DNA of 13,156 nt, taken from positions 1-13,156 of the forward strand of contig DADT01000012.1 of NCBI GenBank assembly GCA_002495065.1, written 5' to 3'. Shown piece by piece: positions 1 through 5,931 of this stretch (within the stretch, counting starts at the first letter, position 1; each line of letters opens with the position of its first letter). The notes under the pieces were generated by a model, which was not told the DNA's origin, did not search any database, and worked only from the letters and a program-made list of their open reading frames with translations. The stretch comes from Methanoregula sp. UBA471. GTDB lineage: Archaea; Halobacteriota; Methanomicrobia; Methanomicrobiales; Methanospirillaceae. The position numbers were made by a program, and so were the translations under genes.

Positions 1-183
1 GATATCGGCTGCAACATGATTGCAAGCACGCTCGGTGCAGACCTTATCATGTACGGTCCTATCGAGAACGTCGAAGCAATGATCACGGCACAAGCCTATA
101 CAGATATCACAGTACTTGAGGCAATGCGGCCTCTTGGAGTCGATGTCAAGGCTGAAAACCACCCAATCTTCAAACTCATCTAA
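1..183 (+). CDS. mtrH: Tetrahydromethanopterin S-methyltransferase subunit H (MtrH), C-terminal part only
   Basis: Frame 1 is open from the first base and ends at TAA 181-183, giving 60 residues; the gene starts outside the window. The segment ADLIMYGPIENVEAM followed by a helical stretch and the ending NHPIFKLI resembles the C-terminus of MtrH, the subunit that transfers the methyl group between tetrahydromethanopterin and the corrinoid of the Mtr complex in methanogenesis. In family terms mtrH is usually the last gene of the mtr operon, which fits a T7 tract starting right after the stop. It could also be a stand-alone MtrH paralogue from a methyltransferase locus; the upstream genes needed to decide are not visible. 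The assignment rests on recognition of a short C-terminal segment. Confidence 0.75.
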   Translation, partial: DIGCNMIASTLGADLIMYGPIENVEAMITAQAYTDITVLEAMRPLGVDVKAENHPIFKLI

Positions 184-190
184 TTTTTTT
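184..190 (+). terminator. Oligo-T terminator after mtrH
   Basis: Seven T residues follow the TAA stop directly. Archaeal RNA polymerase commonly terminates at oligo-T tracts without needing a hairpin. A 10-base perfect palindrome (GATCCGGATC, 195-204) lies just downstream and may add structure. No experimental support. Confidence 0.55.
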
Positions 191-401
191 CGTTGATCCG
201 GATCGCCAGAAAAGAGCGCCTCGGTTTATTTCTGAAATCTATCTGCAACTGTTTAAAAAAAATAGTTTTCGAATATTTCCGGGACAATCACTTTCTGGCG
301 ACTTATTAAGCAACCCGAAGAAATCTCCATATCAGGAACAACAGAGTCATCCCAAGCGCAAGGGTTGGTCAAGGAAAGGACAGGCAATGTCCCTTCTTGA
401 T

Positions 402-418
402 TGTAAAGCGGCTTTACA
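402..418. terminator. Hairpin between convergent mtrH and TPR genes
   Basis: TGTAAAGC and GCTTTACA form a perfect inverted repeat around one base, allowing a 7-bp stem with a CGG loop on either strand. It lies 40 bases beyond the stop of the minus-strand TPR gene and downstream of mtrH, where a bidirectional transcription stop or 3' end processing site would be expected. There is no strong T tract beside it, so a terminator role is an inference. The rest of 191-457 shows no gene. Confidence 0.35.
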
Positions 419-457
419 GCTTCTTTGAGAATTAGACAAAACCTTCCCCTCTATTCT

Positions 458-1102
458 TCATGAGGTCCCTTTACTTTGCCTTTCAGATTCTTCGGCTTCG
501 TGTATCCGTCCAAGGTTCCGGAGTGCAACAGCCCTGTTTTTCCAGACGAAAGAATTCAAAGGATTTAAACTGAGGACTGTATCAAAGTATGCGAGAGCCT
601 CAGTATTTTTACCAAGCTCTCGCAATGAGATCCCTTTTGCTGTCATGACGCGGAGATTATTCGGACTTGTTTTTAAAATAATATCAAAACAGACAATTGC
701 CTCTCTGAATTTTCCCAGCTCATTCAGTGCATATCCTTTGTTTGCGAGCGCGAAGACAAAGTCCGGATCGAGGGAGAGCGCGTGGTCAAAACATTTAATT
801 GCTTCTTCGTACCGCTGAATTTTTCGCAGGGTATACCCTTTCTCAAACCAGGCAGAAGCGAGATTATTATTGATGGCAAGGGCTTTATCATACCAGGCAA
901 TTGCATCTTCATGCCTGCCAAGAGAATAATAGATTTTTCCTTTATTCTCAAGTGCAGTCGTATTTTTCCCGTCAATTTCAAGTGCTTTATCATAACAGGA
1001 AATCGCTTCGTCATACTTCCCGATCCTCGCAAACCGATGGGCTTTTTCCATGATTGCTTTACTGTCCATACTGCTCATGATACGATGCACACATGGATTC
1101 AT
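458..1102 (-). CDS. TPR-repeat protein of unknown partner
   Basis: The 214-residue protein is built almost entirely of 34-residue tetratricopeptide repeats: five full units from about residue 17 to 186 and a sixth shortened one at about 187-212. Each shows the usual pattern of a small residue in helix A (AxxxKG, G at position 8) and A-E/D-A-I-x-C/W-[YF]-D in helix B, ending with NP/DPD-type turns. There is no signal peptide or membrane segment, so it is probably a cytoplasmic scaffold for protein-protein contacts. Methanogen genomes commonly carry many such proteins. The start at 1102 is preferred because GAGAAGGT lies just upstream; ATGs at codons 9 and 12 lack a ribosome binding site. The partner cannot be told: the neighbours are convergent mtrH and a distant rubredoxin gene on the same strand. 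Confidence 0.9.
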   Translation of the reverse strand: MNPCVHRIMSSMDSKAIMEKAHRFARIGKYDEAISCYDKALEIDGKNTTALENKGKIYYSLGRHEDAIAWYDKALAINNNLASAWFEKGYTLRKIQRYEEAIKCFDHALSLDPDFVFALANKGYALNELGKFREAIVCFDIILKTSPNNLRVMTAKGISLRELGKNTEALAYFDTVLSLNPLNSFVWKNRAVALRNLGRIHEAEESERQSKGTS

Positions 1103-1151
1103 AATACCTTCTCATCATTGCTCGGGAACAACAATGCTCAAAATTCATGTC

Positions 1152-1175
1152 TCACTGGTTCACTGGATCACTGGT
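1152..1175. repeat. Three tandem 8-bp direct repeats upstream of the TPR gene
   Basis: The units are TCACTGGT, TCACTGGA and TCACTGGT in immediate succession, followed by CACCGG. They lie 50-73 bases upstream of the TPR start codon, downstream of the candidate TATA boxes, so they would fall in the 5' untranslated region or over the transcription start. They could be an operator, but an 8-base period is not helically phased, and replication slippage is an alternative. Confidence 0.6.
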
Positions 1176-1349
1176 CACCGGACGCTGCCGCCGCTAAGCT
1201 GCATACGTGGAAACTCCAGACCATTTTATGCCTGTCAGTACGTAAAATCAGCATAACCACTCTAATTTTTATGTATAAACTACCGGAGGGTTCATAGGAA
1301 ATAGGGGAAATCTTTCAGTTTTGCCGGATAATGCACTGCGAGTGCACTT

Positions 1350-1356
1350 AAAAAAA
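1350..1356 (-). terminator. Oligo-T tract downstream of the rubredoxin gene
   Basis: On the minus strand the rubredoxin stop is followed by several U-rich tracts (CTTTTAC, CTTTTAAT) and then T7 at 1356-1350, about 70 bases past the stop. A perfect hairpin (1332-1346, TGCACT/AGTGCA) follows in that direction. This is consistent with archaeal oligo-T termination. Confidence 0.4.
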
Positions 1357-1422
1357 CGGATATTTTATAATCCTGTGGAATGAATCGGAAACGGTCATTA
1401 AAAGGGAAGCAGTAAAAGAGTG

Positions 1423-1932
1423 TTAGTCATAGAGGGGAGAAAATCCCTGCTTGACAACATTCCCGTACCGCAGGACAATTTTCGGATCGGTTGCACAGAC
1501 TGGACAGACATAATCTTCAGGCAGGTCTTCAAATTTTGTCCCCGGCTTGATCCCGCGGTGGGGCTCGCCGCGTTTTTCATCGTAGACATAATCGCACATG
1601 GAACAAATATAGCGTGTCGGTCGCCATTCATCAAAACCCCATTTGCCAATCTTGCCTTTTCCCTGAAATCCACACACGGGACAGAGATACGTTTCAGGGA
1701 GATCTTCAAACGGGGTACCTGCAGGAATGCCATTATGCGGCTCACCCCGAAGGGGTGAATAGACGTATCCGCAAATCCTGCATTTGTATCTCATAGGAGT
1801 ACCTTTCTTTGATACAGCACCCTTTTTTCCTGTGACTGAAGTTTTCTTTACTGCTGGTTTCTTTTTCGCTGCTGCCGGTTTTTTTGCCGTCATCATTGCG
1901 CTCTTCTTTACCGTTTCTGCTGCTTTTGCCAT
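1423..1932 (-). CDS. Double rubredoxin with lysine/alanine-rich N-terminal tail
   Basis: This 169-residue protein has two complete rubredoxin domains. Domain 1 spans about residues 47-97 with Fe ligands C51-x2-C54 and C84-x2-C87. Domain 2 spans about 106-157 with C110-x2-C113 and C143-x2-C146. Both keep the GEPHxGI, FEDLP and YxCPVC landmarks. Rubredoxins carry one Fe(SCys)4 and transfer single electrons in the cytoplasm, often to oxygen- or peroxide-reducing enzymes in anaerobes; no such partner is beside it. Residues 1-46 form a basic, low-complexity tail rich in Lys, Ala and Pro, like histone H1 tails and unusual for a rubredoxin. The ATG at 1932 has only a distant GGGTG. An internal ATG at 1794 (codon 47) has AAAGGT six bases upstream and would give a tail-less 123-residue form. 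Confidence 0.9.
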   Translation of the reverse strand: MAKAAETVKKSAMMTAKKPAAAKKKPAVKKTSVTGKKGAVSKKGTPMRYKCRICGYVYSPLRGEPHNGIPAGTPFEDLPETYLCPVCGFQGKGKIGKWGFDEWRPTRYICSMCDYVYDEKRGEPHRGIKPGTKFEDLPEDYVCPVCATDPKIVLRYGNVVKQGFSPLYD

Positions 1933-1989
1933 ACGAAATTCACACCCGTGTAATGCCCTTCACAGCCTCTTTATTTCTGAGAAGAGCCA

Positions 1990-2030
1990 TTATATGGGAG
2001 ATGGATACTTCCGGCTATTATAAATTGTGT
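1990..2030. promoter_or_regulatory. Divergent promoter region between rubredoxin and APC permease genes
   Basis: The 124-base gap separates genes that point away from each other. TTATAAAT at 2018-2025 is a TATA-like box that would place a plus-strand start near 2047, about 10 bases before the permease ATG. Read on the minus strand, the same AATTTATAATAG stretch, or the near-palindromic CCATTATATGG at 1988-1998, could serve the rubredoxin gene. Positions are by inspection only. Confidence 0.45.
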
Positions 2031-2056
2031 ATACGGCAAGCGTGATGTGACGATCC

Positions 2057-3217
2057 ATGTCAGAGGTCAATACCTACAAACGATCACTGGGATTATTTGA
2101 ACTTGTCAGTCTCGGGGTAGGAGGGACAATCGGATCCGGTATTTTTGTCGTCCCTGGTATTGCCGCCAGACAAAGTGGTCCGTGGTCACTTCTTGCATGG
2201 GTTATTGTCGCAGTATCCGCATCGTGTGTCCTTCTTTCACTTGCCAGCGTAGCTTTCCGGTTTACTTCATCGAACAGTTTTTATTCCCTTTTCAGAACAG
2301 TTTTCGGTGCACGGCTAGCAGCACCCCTCGTCATCCTCTACCTCATTTCTTCACTCTTTGGGATCTCAACCATAGCAGCTGGCATTGGTCAGTATATAAC
2401 GTACTTCGGTGTTTCTCACGTGCTTCTTATCGAGCTCGTTATTATCGGGGCTTTCTGCTGGCTCAATATAACCGGAATCTCATTATCGGGGACAACGGAA
2501 AATATTCTCACTACGCTAAAAATTATACCTCTTGTGATAATCTCTATCCTGCTCATTCCCTTTATCAACGTTCATAATTTCGAACCCGTAACCCCGATCA
2601 CTGCAACGGGCCTGCTCGCAACAGTTATTATTGTGTACTGGCCATTTACCGGTTTTGAGATCAGCGCGATACCGGTTGAGGAGACACGGGATCCGGCAAT
2701 TATCCGGCGGTCCCTTCTCATTGTCATGGGAATTGTGGTGTCTGTGTATGTCCTCCTCAATGTTTCGCTTATCGGGAGTGTTGGTTCGGAAACACTTGCC
2801 ACATCACCAGCTCCGGTAGCCACTGCTGCCGGGATTCTTTTTAATCGTTCGGGTTCCATTGTGGCGTGCATCGGGATCGTGGCTATGCTTTCTGCAATAA
2901 ATGCCTACATCATTGGTACTTCACGGGTAATCCAGTCGATGTCTGCCGGATTTTCCATACCCCTGATACGGGATTTGAACACACGGGGTACTCCGGCATA
3001 TGCACTTATTGCAGGTTGCGCAGTCAGCGGGGCGCTCCTCCTCTTTTCCAACCATTTTGACCAGCTTGCTACCGTGTCTGTGATTGCCACGTTAATTCCT
3101 TACATTTTCTTCTGCCTTGCCTCATGGATGCTTGTGACTGATGTAAAATCCCGCCTGGTGTCTGCTGCAGGTGCTGTGTCAACAGCAGCAATCCTCATTA
3201 TTTACTTCACGGTATAG
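2057..3217 (+). CDS. APC-superfamily amino acid permease
   Basis: This 386-residue integral membrane protein belongs to the amino acid-polyamine-organocation superfamily. The first helix carries the unwound-helix motif GVGGTIGSGIF (residues 20-30), which binds the substrate backbone. A second discontinuous helix carries FTGFE (197-201), followed by the cytoplasmic-loop signature VEETRDP (207-213). About eleven membrane segments can be counted (roughly 13-33, 43-65, 84-107, 121-140, 149-168, 182-205, 220-240, 267-290, 314-331, 338-358, 364-384), one fewer than the usual twelve, and the protein ends immediately after the last. The substrate cannot be read from the sequence; uptake or exchange of an amino acid by a cation-coupled or antiport mechanism is the family expectation. 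GTGA sits six bases before the ATG. The gene is divergent from the rubredoxin gene and followed by marC. Confidence 0.88.
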   Translation: MSEVNTYKRSLGLFELVSLGVGGTIGSGIFVVPGIAARQSGPWSLLAWVIVAVSASCVLLSLASVAFRFTSSNSFYSLFRTVFGARLAAPLVILYLISSLFGISTIAAGIGQYITYFGVSHVLLIELVIIGAFCWLNITGISLSGTTENILTTLKIIPLVIISILLIPFINVHNFEPVTPITATGLLATVIIVYWPFTGFEISAIPVEETRDPAIIRRSLLIVMGIVVSVYVLLNVSLIGSVGSETLATSPAPVATAAGILFNRSGSIVACIGIVAMLSAINAYIIGTSRVIQSMSAGFSIPLIRDLNTRGTPAYALIAGCAVSGALLLFSNHFDQLATVSVIATLIPYIFFCLASWMLVTDVKSRLVSAAGAVSTAAILIIYFTV

Positions 3218-3236
3218 GGTATCTCTTGCAAATAAT

Positions 3237-3296
3237 GAACGAAATATAACAAATCAACCCCCGATTTTATCCACAATAAGAGTGTACATTTAAAAT
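3237..3296 (+). promoter_or_regulatory. Candidate promoter for the MarC-family gene
   Basis: The 85-base gap after the permease stop holds AACGAAATATAAC (about 3238-3250), resembling a BRE plus TATA box, and an AT-rich TTTAAAAT at 3289-3296. The first would place a start near 3270 and a short leader. There is no clear Shine-Dalgarno before the ATG at 3303. The gene may instead be read through from the permease. Confidence 0.3.
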
Positions 3297-3302
3297 CAGA
3301 CT

Positions 3303-3899
3303 ATGGAAGAGATAATTTCCGGAATTATCTATTCGTTTGCTGCACTGTTTATCATTCTTGACCCGATTTTATCCGTACCCGTATTTGCGGCAATGACAAA
3401 GGGTCTGAATCCCAAGGAGATTCACAAACAGGCATTTATCGCTGTTGCAGTGGCAGGGGCACTGATGTATCTGTTTCTGATTTTCAACAGAATGATCTTC
3501 GATGTCCTTGGGCTCAACATGCCGAGCTTCCAGATAGCAGGAGGAATTTTACTTTTCCTTCTGGGTATTCAGGAAGCGCTTGGAATTGAGATTGGGCATT
3601 GCAAAGAACATTCTAAAACAGCTGCAGGGGTGGTAATCGGAACTCCGCTTTTATGCGGCCCGGGAACGATAACCACCGTAATGCTCCTTTCGAGAGATTA
3701 TGGGATCCTTATCCCGTTCATCGCAATTACCCTCGCTCTGCTTGCCACCTGGCTGGTATTATACTATGCAGAAACGATCCAGCATATACTCGGGGAAGTT
3801 GTGACAGATATTATGGGAAAGGTCCTTGGTATGCTGGTTGCCGCTATTGCCGTGAAGATTATTGCATCGGGTGTCCTTGCCTATATCACCCTGATATAA
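3303..3899 (+). CDS. MarC-family (UPF0056) multi-spanning membrane protein
   Basis: This 198-residue protein has six hydrophobic segments (about 4-30, 43-62, 72-92, 108-128, 136-156, 172-196) and matches the MarC/UPF0056 family in length and layout. Recognisable family positions are DPILSVP (20-26) in the first helix, GGILLFLLGI (80-89), and PLLCGPGTIT (115-124) in the fourth. MarC was once linked to multiple antibiotic resistance in enteric bacteria; that role has been questioned and the transported substrate is unknown. It sits in the cytoplasmic membrane. It follows the APC permease on the same strand by 85 bases, which suggests at most loose co-expression. The ATG at 3303 is the natural start, since the first helix begins right after it. 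Confidence 0.9.
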   Translation: MEEIISGIIYSFAALFIILDPILSVPVFAAMTKGLNPKEIHKQAFIAVAVAGALMYLFLIFNRMIFDVLGLNMPSFQIAGGILLFLLGIQEALGIEIGHCKEHSKTAAGVVIGTPLLCGPGTITTVMLLSRDYGILIPFIAITLALLATWLVLYYAETIQHILGEVVTDIMGKVLGMLVAAIAVKIIASGVLAYITLI

Positions 3900-3916
3900 C
3901 CGTTTTCCCTCGCCAG

Positions 3917-3933
3917 TGAACAGCAGGTGTTCA
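3917..3933. terminator. Hairpin between convergent MarC and DUF2156 genes
   Basis: TGAACA and TGTTCA form a perfect 6-bp stem with a GCAGG loop, 18 bases after the marC stop. The 87-base gap separates convergent genes. On the minus strand a T5 tract (3973-3969) lies 14 bases beyond the DUF2156 stop and could end that transcript. A role for the hairpin in termination is an inference. Confidence 0.35.
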
Positions 3934-3986
3934 GGATATCATGAGGTCTGGTTCTCAGGATTTACGATAAAAAGGAATATACAATT

Positions 3987-4883
3987 TCAGGAATCGCGTT
4001 TGAGAGAAAAAACCTCTACCATGTGATGAGGATGATAGCGTATCTTTGCCTCGCGGAGACCGGCAATACCCAAGTCACTTTCCCGATTTATGTATGGAAA
4101 CTTCCGTGCCAGAAATGCCGCAGTTTCTGCGTTGATAACTTTATAGATCCCTTCGCAGTCAGGTAATCCCTTTTCAAAATGGACTAATGCGGTATCAGCA
4201 TTGAGAGGTTCGAACAGAGACATGGCACCAATTTTTGAAAAGACACGTATAATCAATCCTTTCATCGGAAGTTCGTCAAAATGATCGATGGCAAAAAAGA
4301 CCGCTTCCTTTTCATGCGCAAGAACCTGATCATTTTCGCACCCTTTCCATTCACACCATTCTATAAGAAATCTTTTAACTTCTTCCCAGTTTTCCCATGT
4401 TATTGGCTCGGTGGAACTATCGCAGTTACGCCTGAACTTATTTATCTGGTGACGGATTGTCAGATAATTTCTTCCGGGGAGTGTTGCAAGGTCATCAGAG
4501 CGGTAAACATATTCAAAATGATTACGGTCAGGGACGAGATTTATTCCCGGACATATTTCCCGCATCCAGCTGGCTGTTTCGGGATCTATCAAAACAATCG
4601 GTTCATTATCGCTGATATCTGATGCGAGTCGTATCAATGATTTAAGCAGGGCAGGATCCCTTGGGCCGATTGGTGGACGGAACCGCGTTGTGCCATCAAT
4701 CGTGCTTGCGATGATAATATTTTTTCTTTCATAGGCATACTGATAGTGTGCGTAATGATTCCAGCAGACCATATTTGTGAAGGTATTGTCACTGTGTGTC
4801 TGGGGATAATGCTCGTAATGATTTTCGAAAAAGGCACGGTCTGCAAGGGTAACGGGTTTAAATTTTTCCTGGGTAAGCATCAT
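3987..4883 (-). CDS. DUF2156 (phosphatidylglycerol lysyltransferase C-terminal-like) protein
   Basis: This 298-residue soluble protein matches DUF2156, whose fold is a tandem of two GNAT-like domains as in the C-terminal domain of MprF/lysyl-phosphatidylglycerol synthase. Family landmarks are EYVYRSDDLATLPGRNY (124-140), the basic QINKFRR segment (146-152), and the C-terminal NRESDLGIAGLREAKIRYHP (266-285). It has no membrane helices, so it is not a full lipid aminoacyltransferase. Related soluble proteins are mostly uncharacterised; transfer of an aminoacyl or acyl group is a reasonable guess but not shown here. Its ATG overlaps the TGA of the upstream GNAT gene (ATGA, 4880-4883), so the two are almost surely co-translated. 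A second ATG is adjacent (codon 2), with GTGAT five bases before it. Confidence 0.85.
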   Translation of the reverse strand: MMLTQEKFKPVTLADRAFFENHYEHYPQTHSDNTFTNMVCWNHYAHYQYAYERKNIIIASTIDGTTRFRPPIGPRDPALLKSLIRLASDISDNEPIVLIDPETASWMREICPGINLVPDRNHFEYVYRSDDLATLPGRNYLTIRHQINKFRRNCDSSTEPITWENWEEVKRFLIEWCEWKGCENDQVLAHEKEAVFFAIDHFDELPMKGLIIRVFSKIGAMSLFEPLNADTALVHFEKGLPDCEGIYKVINAETAAFLARKFPYINRESDLGIAGLREAKIRYHPHHMVEVFSLKRDS

Positions 4884-5341
4884 TCATCACTTCGGAATAT
4901 CAGCGGGGTATGTCCTTCCAGGGGATGAAAACCGAAAGGCAGATAAAAATTTTCAGTTCCTGGTTCTGCAATAAGACCAATCCAGGAAATTCCCCGTTCA
5001 ACGCTTTTTTTTACCAATATTGAAACAATCCGGGCGCCGATTCCGGTTTTCCGATATTCCGGAAGTACAACAAGATCCTGAATATATCCATCTGAAACTC
5101 CGTCGGCGATGACTCTCCCCATCCCTACAGCCCGACCGGTTTTCAGATCCGCCGCTACGACAAACAGAAAACTACCCAGAATCAATCGGGACAATTCTTT
5201 AGGATCGTACTCCTCCTTCCACCATCCACCGGCACGGTACAGGTTCGCAATCTCATCCCCATCCCATGCCTGAACGAGCTGGACTGCAATGGTATCTTCC
5301 AGGATTATCACCTTCCCTGTTTCCGTACTGAGGATTTTCAT
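4880..5341 (-). CDS. GNAT-family N-acetyltransferase
   Basis: This is a 153-residue single-domain GNAT. The acetyl-CoA pyrophosphate-binding motif A is clear at about residues 87-105: IQDLVVLPEYRKTGIGARI, with the R/Q-x-x-G-x-G/A element as RKTGIGA. Motif B follows as ENFYLPFGFHP at 130-140 (the usual YxxxGF). The protein is cytoplasmic; whether it acetylates a small molecule, a peptide or a protein N-terminus cannot be told. The ATG at 5341 is chosen. An in-frame TTG at 5362 would add seven residues (MIDDNSS) but lies against a T8 run and has no ribosome binding site. Neither start shows a good Shine-Dalgarno, so a leaderless or weakly translated message is possible. It forms a two-gene unit with the downstream DUF2156 gene. 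Confidence 0.85.
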   Translation of the reverse strand: MKILSTETGKVIILEDTIAVQLVQAWDGDEIANLYRAGGWWKEEYDPKELSRLILGSFLFVVAADLKTGRAVGMGRVIADGVSDGYIQDLVVLPEYRKTGIGARIVSILVKKSVERGISWIGLIAEPGTENFYLPFGFHPLEGHTPLIFRSDE

Positions 5342-5421
5342 GCTACTATTATCGTCAATCAAAAAAAATCTTGGGATTGGCAGCTATCAAACAATGGCTT
5401 TGTAGAAACCCTGAGTTCTCA

Positions 5422-5433
5422 ACAAATTATAAA
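5422..5433. promoter_or_regulatory. TATA-like box upstream of the GNAT/DUF2156 unit
   Basis: CAAATTATAAAA is a good TATA-like element in either direction. On the minus strand (TTTTATAATTTG) it would start transcription near 5400, giving the GNAT gene a leader of roughly 60 bases. On the plus strand it would start an RNA near 5455, inside the hairpin block. It overlaps a near-palindrome, AAAACACCTGTTTT (5431-5444). Confidence 0.4.
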
Positions 5434-5444
5434 ACACCTGTTTT

Positions 5445-5655
5445 CGGAGGGGAGAGTGGTTGTCCGCCCCTGAACAGCCCCTTCGCTTTTGCGATTGTGT
5501 CGTGTTACCTCTCTGGAGTTATCGCTCCAGGGAGGTGCCACAGCGGTAGGGGTGGAGGTATTACATGCCGAGTCCCCAAAGATCGTTAAGAAAAATATTT
5601 TGAGGACTTCCCATGAAAACACTCACGATGCCTGCGGCCACAGGCACACAGAATG
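5445..5655. ncRNA. Candidate structured RNA or regulatory leader (strand uncertain)
   Basis: Several inverted repeats cluster here: AGGGG/CCCCT (5448-5452 with 5467-5471); TCGC-TTTT-GCGA (5483-5494); a 12-bp stem with one G-U type mismatch and a 6-base loop (5507-5518 with 5525-5536); CCAC/GTGG (near 5538-5555); and TGCCTG/CAGGCA (5629-5646). I could not match it to 5S rRNA, SRP RNA, RNase P RNA or a tRNA. A minus-strand transcript starting below the TATTTAATTTCC box at 5666-5655 and ending at the T8 run at 5361 would be about 270 bases and would precede the GNAT gene. It could be an independent small RNA, a leader, or a decayed repeat element. Confidence 0.3.
5507..5536. repeat. Strong 12-bp hairpin
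   Basis: ACCTCTCTGGAG and CTCCAGGGAGGT are inverted complements except for one position that becomes a wobble pair on the plus strand; the loop is TTATCG. It is the most stable local structure seen outside coding sequence in the window. No T tract follows on either strand, which speaks against a simple terminator. Confidence 0.75.
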
Positions 5656-5667
5656 GAAATTAAATAC
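5655..5667. promoter_or_regulatory. TATA-like box inside the 5.4-5.9 kb gene-poor region
   Basis: GGAAATTAAATAC (plus strand) resembles an archaeal BRE plus TATA box and would place a start near 5690. On the minus strand the same bases read GTATTTAATTTCC and would place a start near 5636, just before the hairpin block. Direction cannot be decided by eye. Confidence 0.3.
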
Positions 5668-5704
5668 CCTCGCGGCGTGAGACGTTAAGTCACCTATTTC
5701 CATA

Positions 5705-5887
5705 TTAAATCCACAATTTCAGTAATTTCAGAAGTGGCAACCCAACTATTGCGATGAGACCTGCCCCACCTCCGAAGGGACGCCCCCGCGGCGATTCAAT
5801 TACCTGGAAACTCCGACCCCGGCCTCTTAAAAGCCCTTGTGCGAATGGAAGTCGTACCTTTACATTTTCATCGTTCGGGTGCGAACC
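5705..5887 (-). pseudogene. Open frame without start codon: possible small membrane protein or relic
   Basis: The minus strand is open for 60 codons between a TAG (5890-5888) and TAA (5707-5705) but contains no ATG, GTG or TTG in frame. The translation looks protein-like: an Arg-rich segment (LLRGRGRSFQVIESPRGRPF) followed by a glycine turn and a C-terminal hydrophobic helix (GLIAIVGLPLLKLLKLWI). One extra base after the ATGAAAATG at 5871-5863, currently closed by TAA, would give a start MKMVKVRLPF and a protein of about 54 residues. So this may be a frameshifted gene, a sequencing error, or chance in GC-rich DNA, where 60 open codons are not rare. I do not recognise a family. Confidence 0.25.
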
Positions 5888-5902
5888 CTAGGTTCATGCA
5901 CG
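5873..5902. repeat. Two mutually exclusive hairpins downstream of cmk
   Basis: GTTCG-GGTG-CGAAC (5873-5886) is a perfect 5-bp hairpin. The same CGAAC region also begins a second hairpin, GTGCGAACC-CTA-GGTTC-AT-GCAC (5879-5901), with a two-base bulge. Only one can form at a time in an RNA. This resembles alternative structures in attenuators, but it lies after the oligo-T tract that follows cmk, and no gene clearly depends on it. Confidence 0.45.
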
Positions 5903-5931
5903 TTTCTCTAATGCCAAAACAACAGAGACTT

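Larger units (their letters stand above)
1103..1422. other. Intergenic region with promoter elements and repeats, no gene
   Basis: These 320 bases between the TPR gene and the double-rubredoxin gene (both minus strand) show no credible coding frame. They contain three 8-base direct repeats (1152-1175), AT-rich TATA-like stretches on the minus strand near 1216-1230 and 1263-1275 that could drive the TPR gene, a perfect 6-bp hairpin with GCG loop (1332-1346), and an A7 run (T7 on the minus strand) that may end the rubredoxin transcript. Confidence 0.6.

Noticed and set aside
195..204. GATCCGGATC palindrome as a regulatory operator
   Set aside because: It is a 10-base palindrome between a gene end and a convergent gene, with no promoter next to it; more likely chance or part of the 3' end.
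782..1297. A 171-codon plus-strand frame overlapping the TPR gene
   Set aside because: It is a shadow of the TPR-coding strand running into the promoter region; the TPR translation shows unmistakable 34-residue periodicity.
1420..1758. Plus-strand frame across the rubredoxin gene
   Set aside because: It is antisense to two intact rubredoxin domains and shows no domain of its own.
5385..5445. Insertion sequence end (GGCTTTGTAGAAACCCTGAG)
   Set aside because: It resembles an IS-type terminal repeat, but no inverted partner, transposase remnant or target duplication was found within the window.
5440..5910. tRNA, 5S rRNA, SRP RNA or RNase P RNA in the gene-poor region
   Set aside because: I looked for a T-arm GGTTCGAATCC, the SRP helix 8 GGAA-type loop and asymmetric bulge, and RNase P GAGGAAAGTCC-type cores on both strands. 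The nearest strings (GGTTC at 5891; GGGAAGTCCTC on the minus strand near 5610) lack the required flanking structure.
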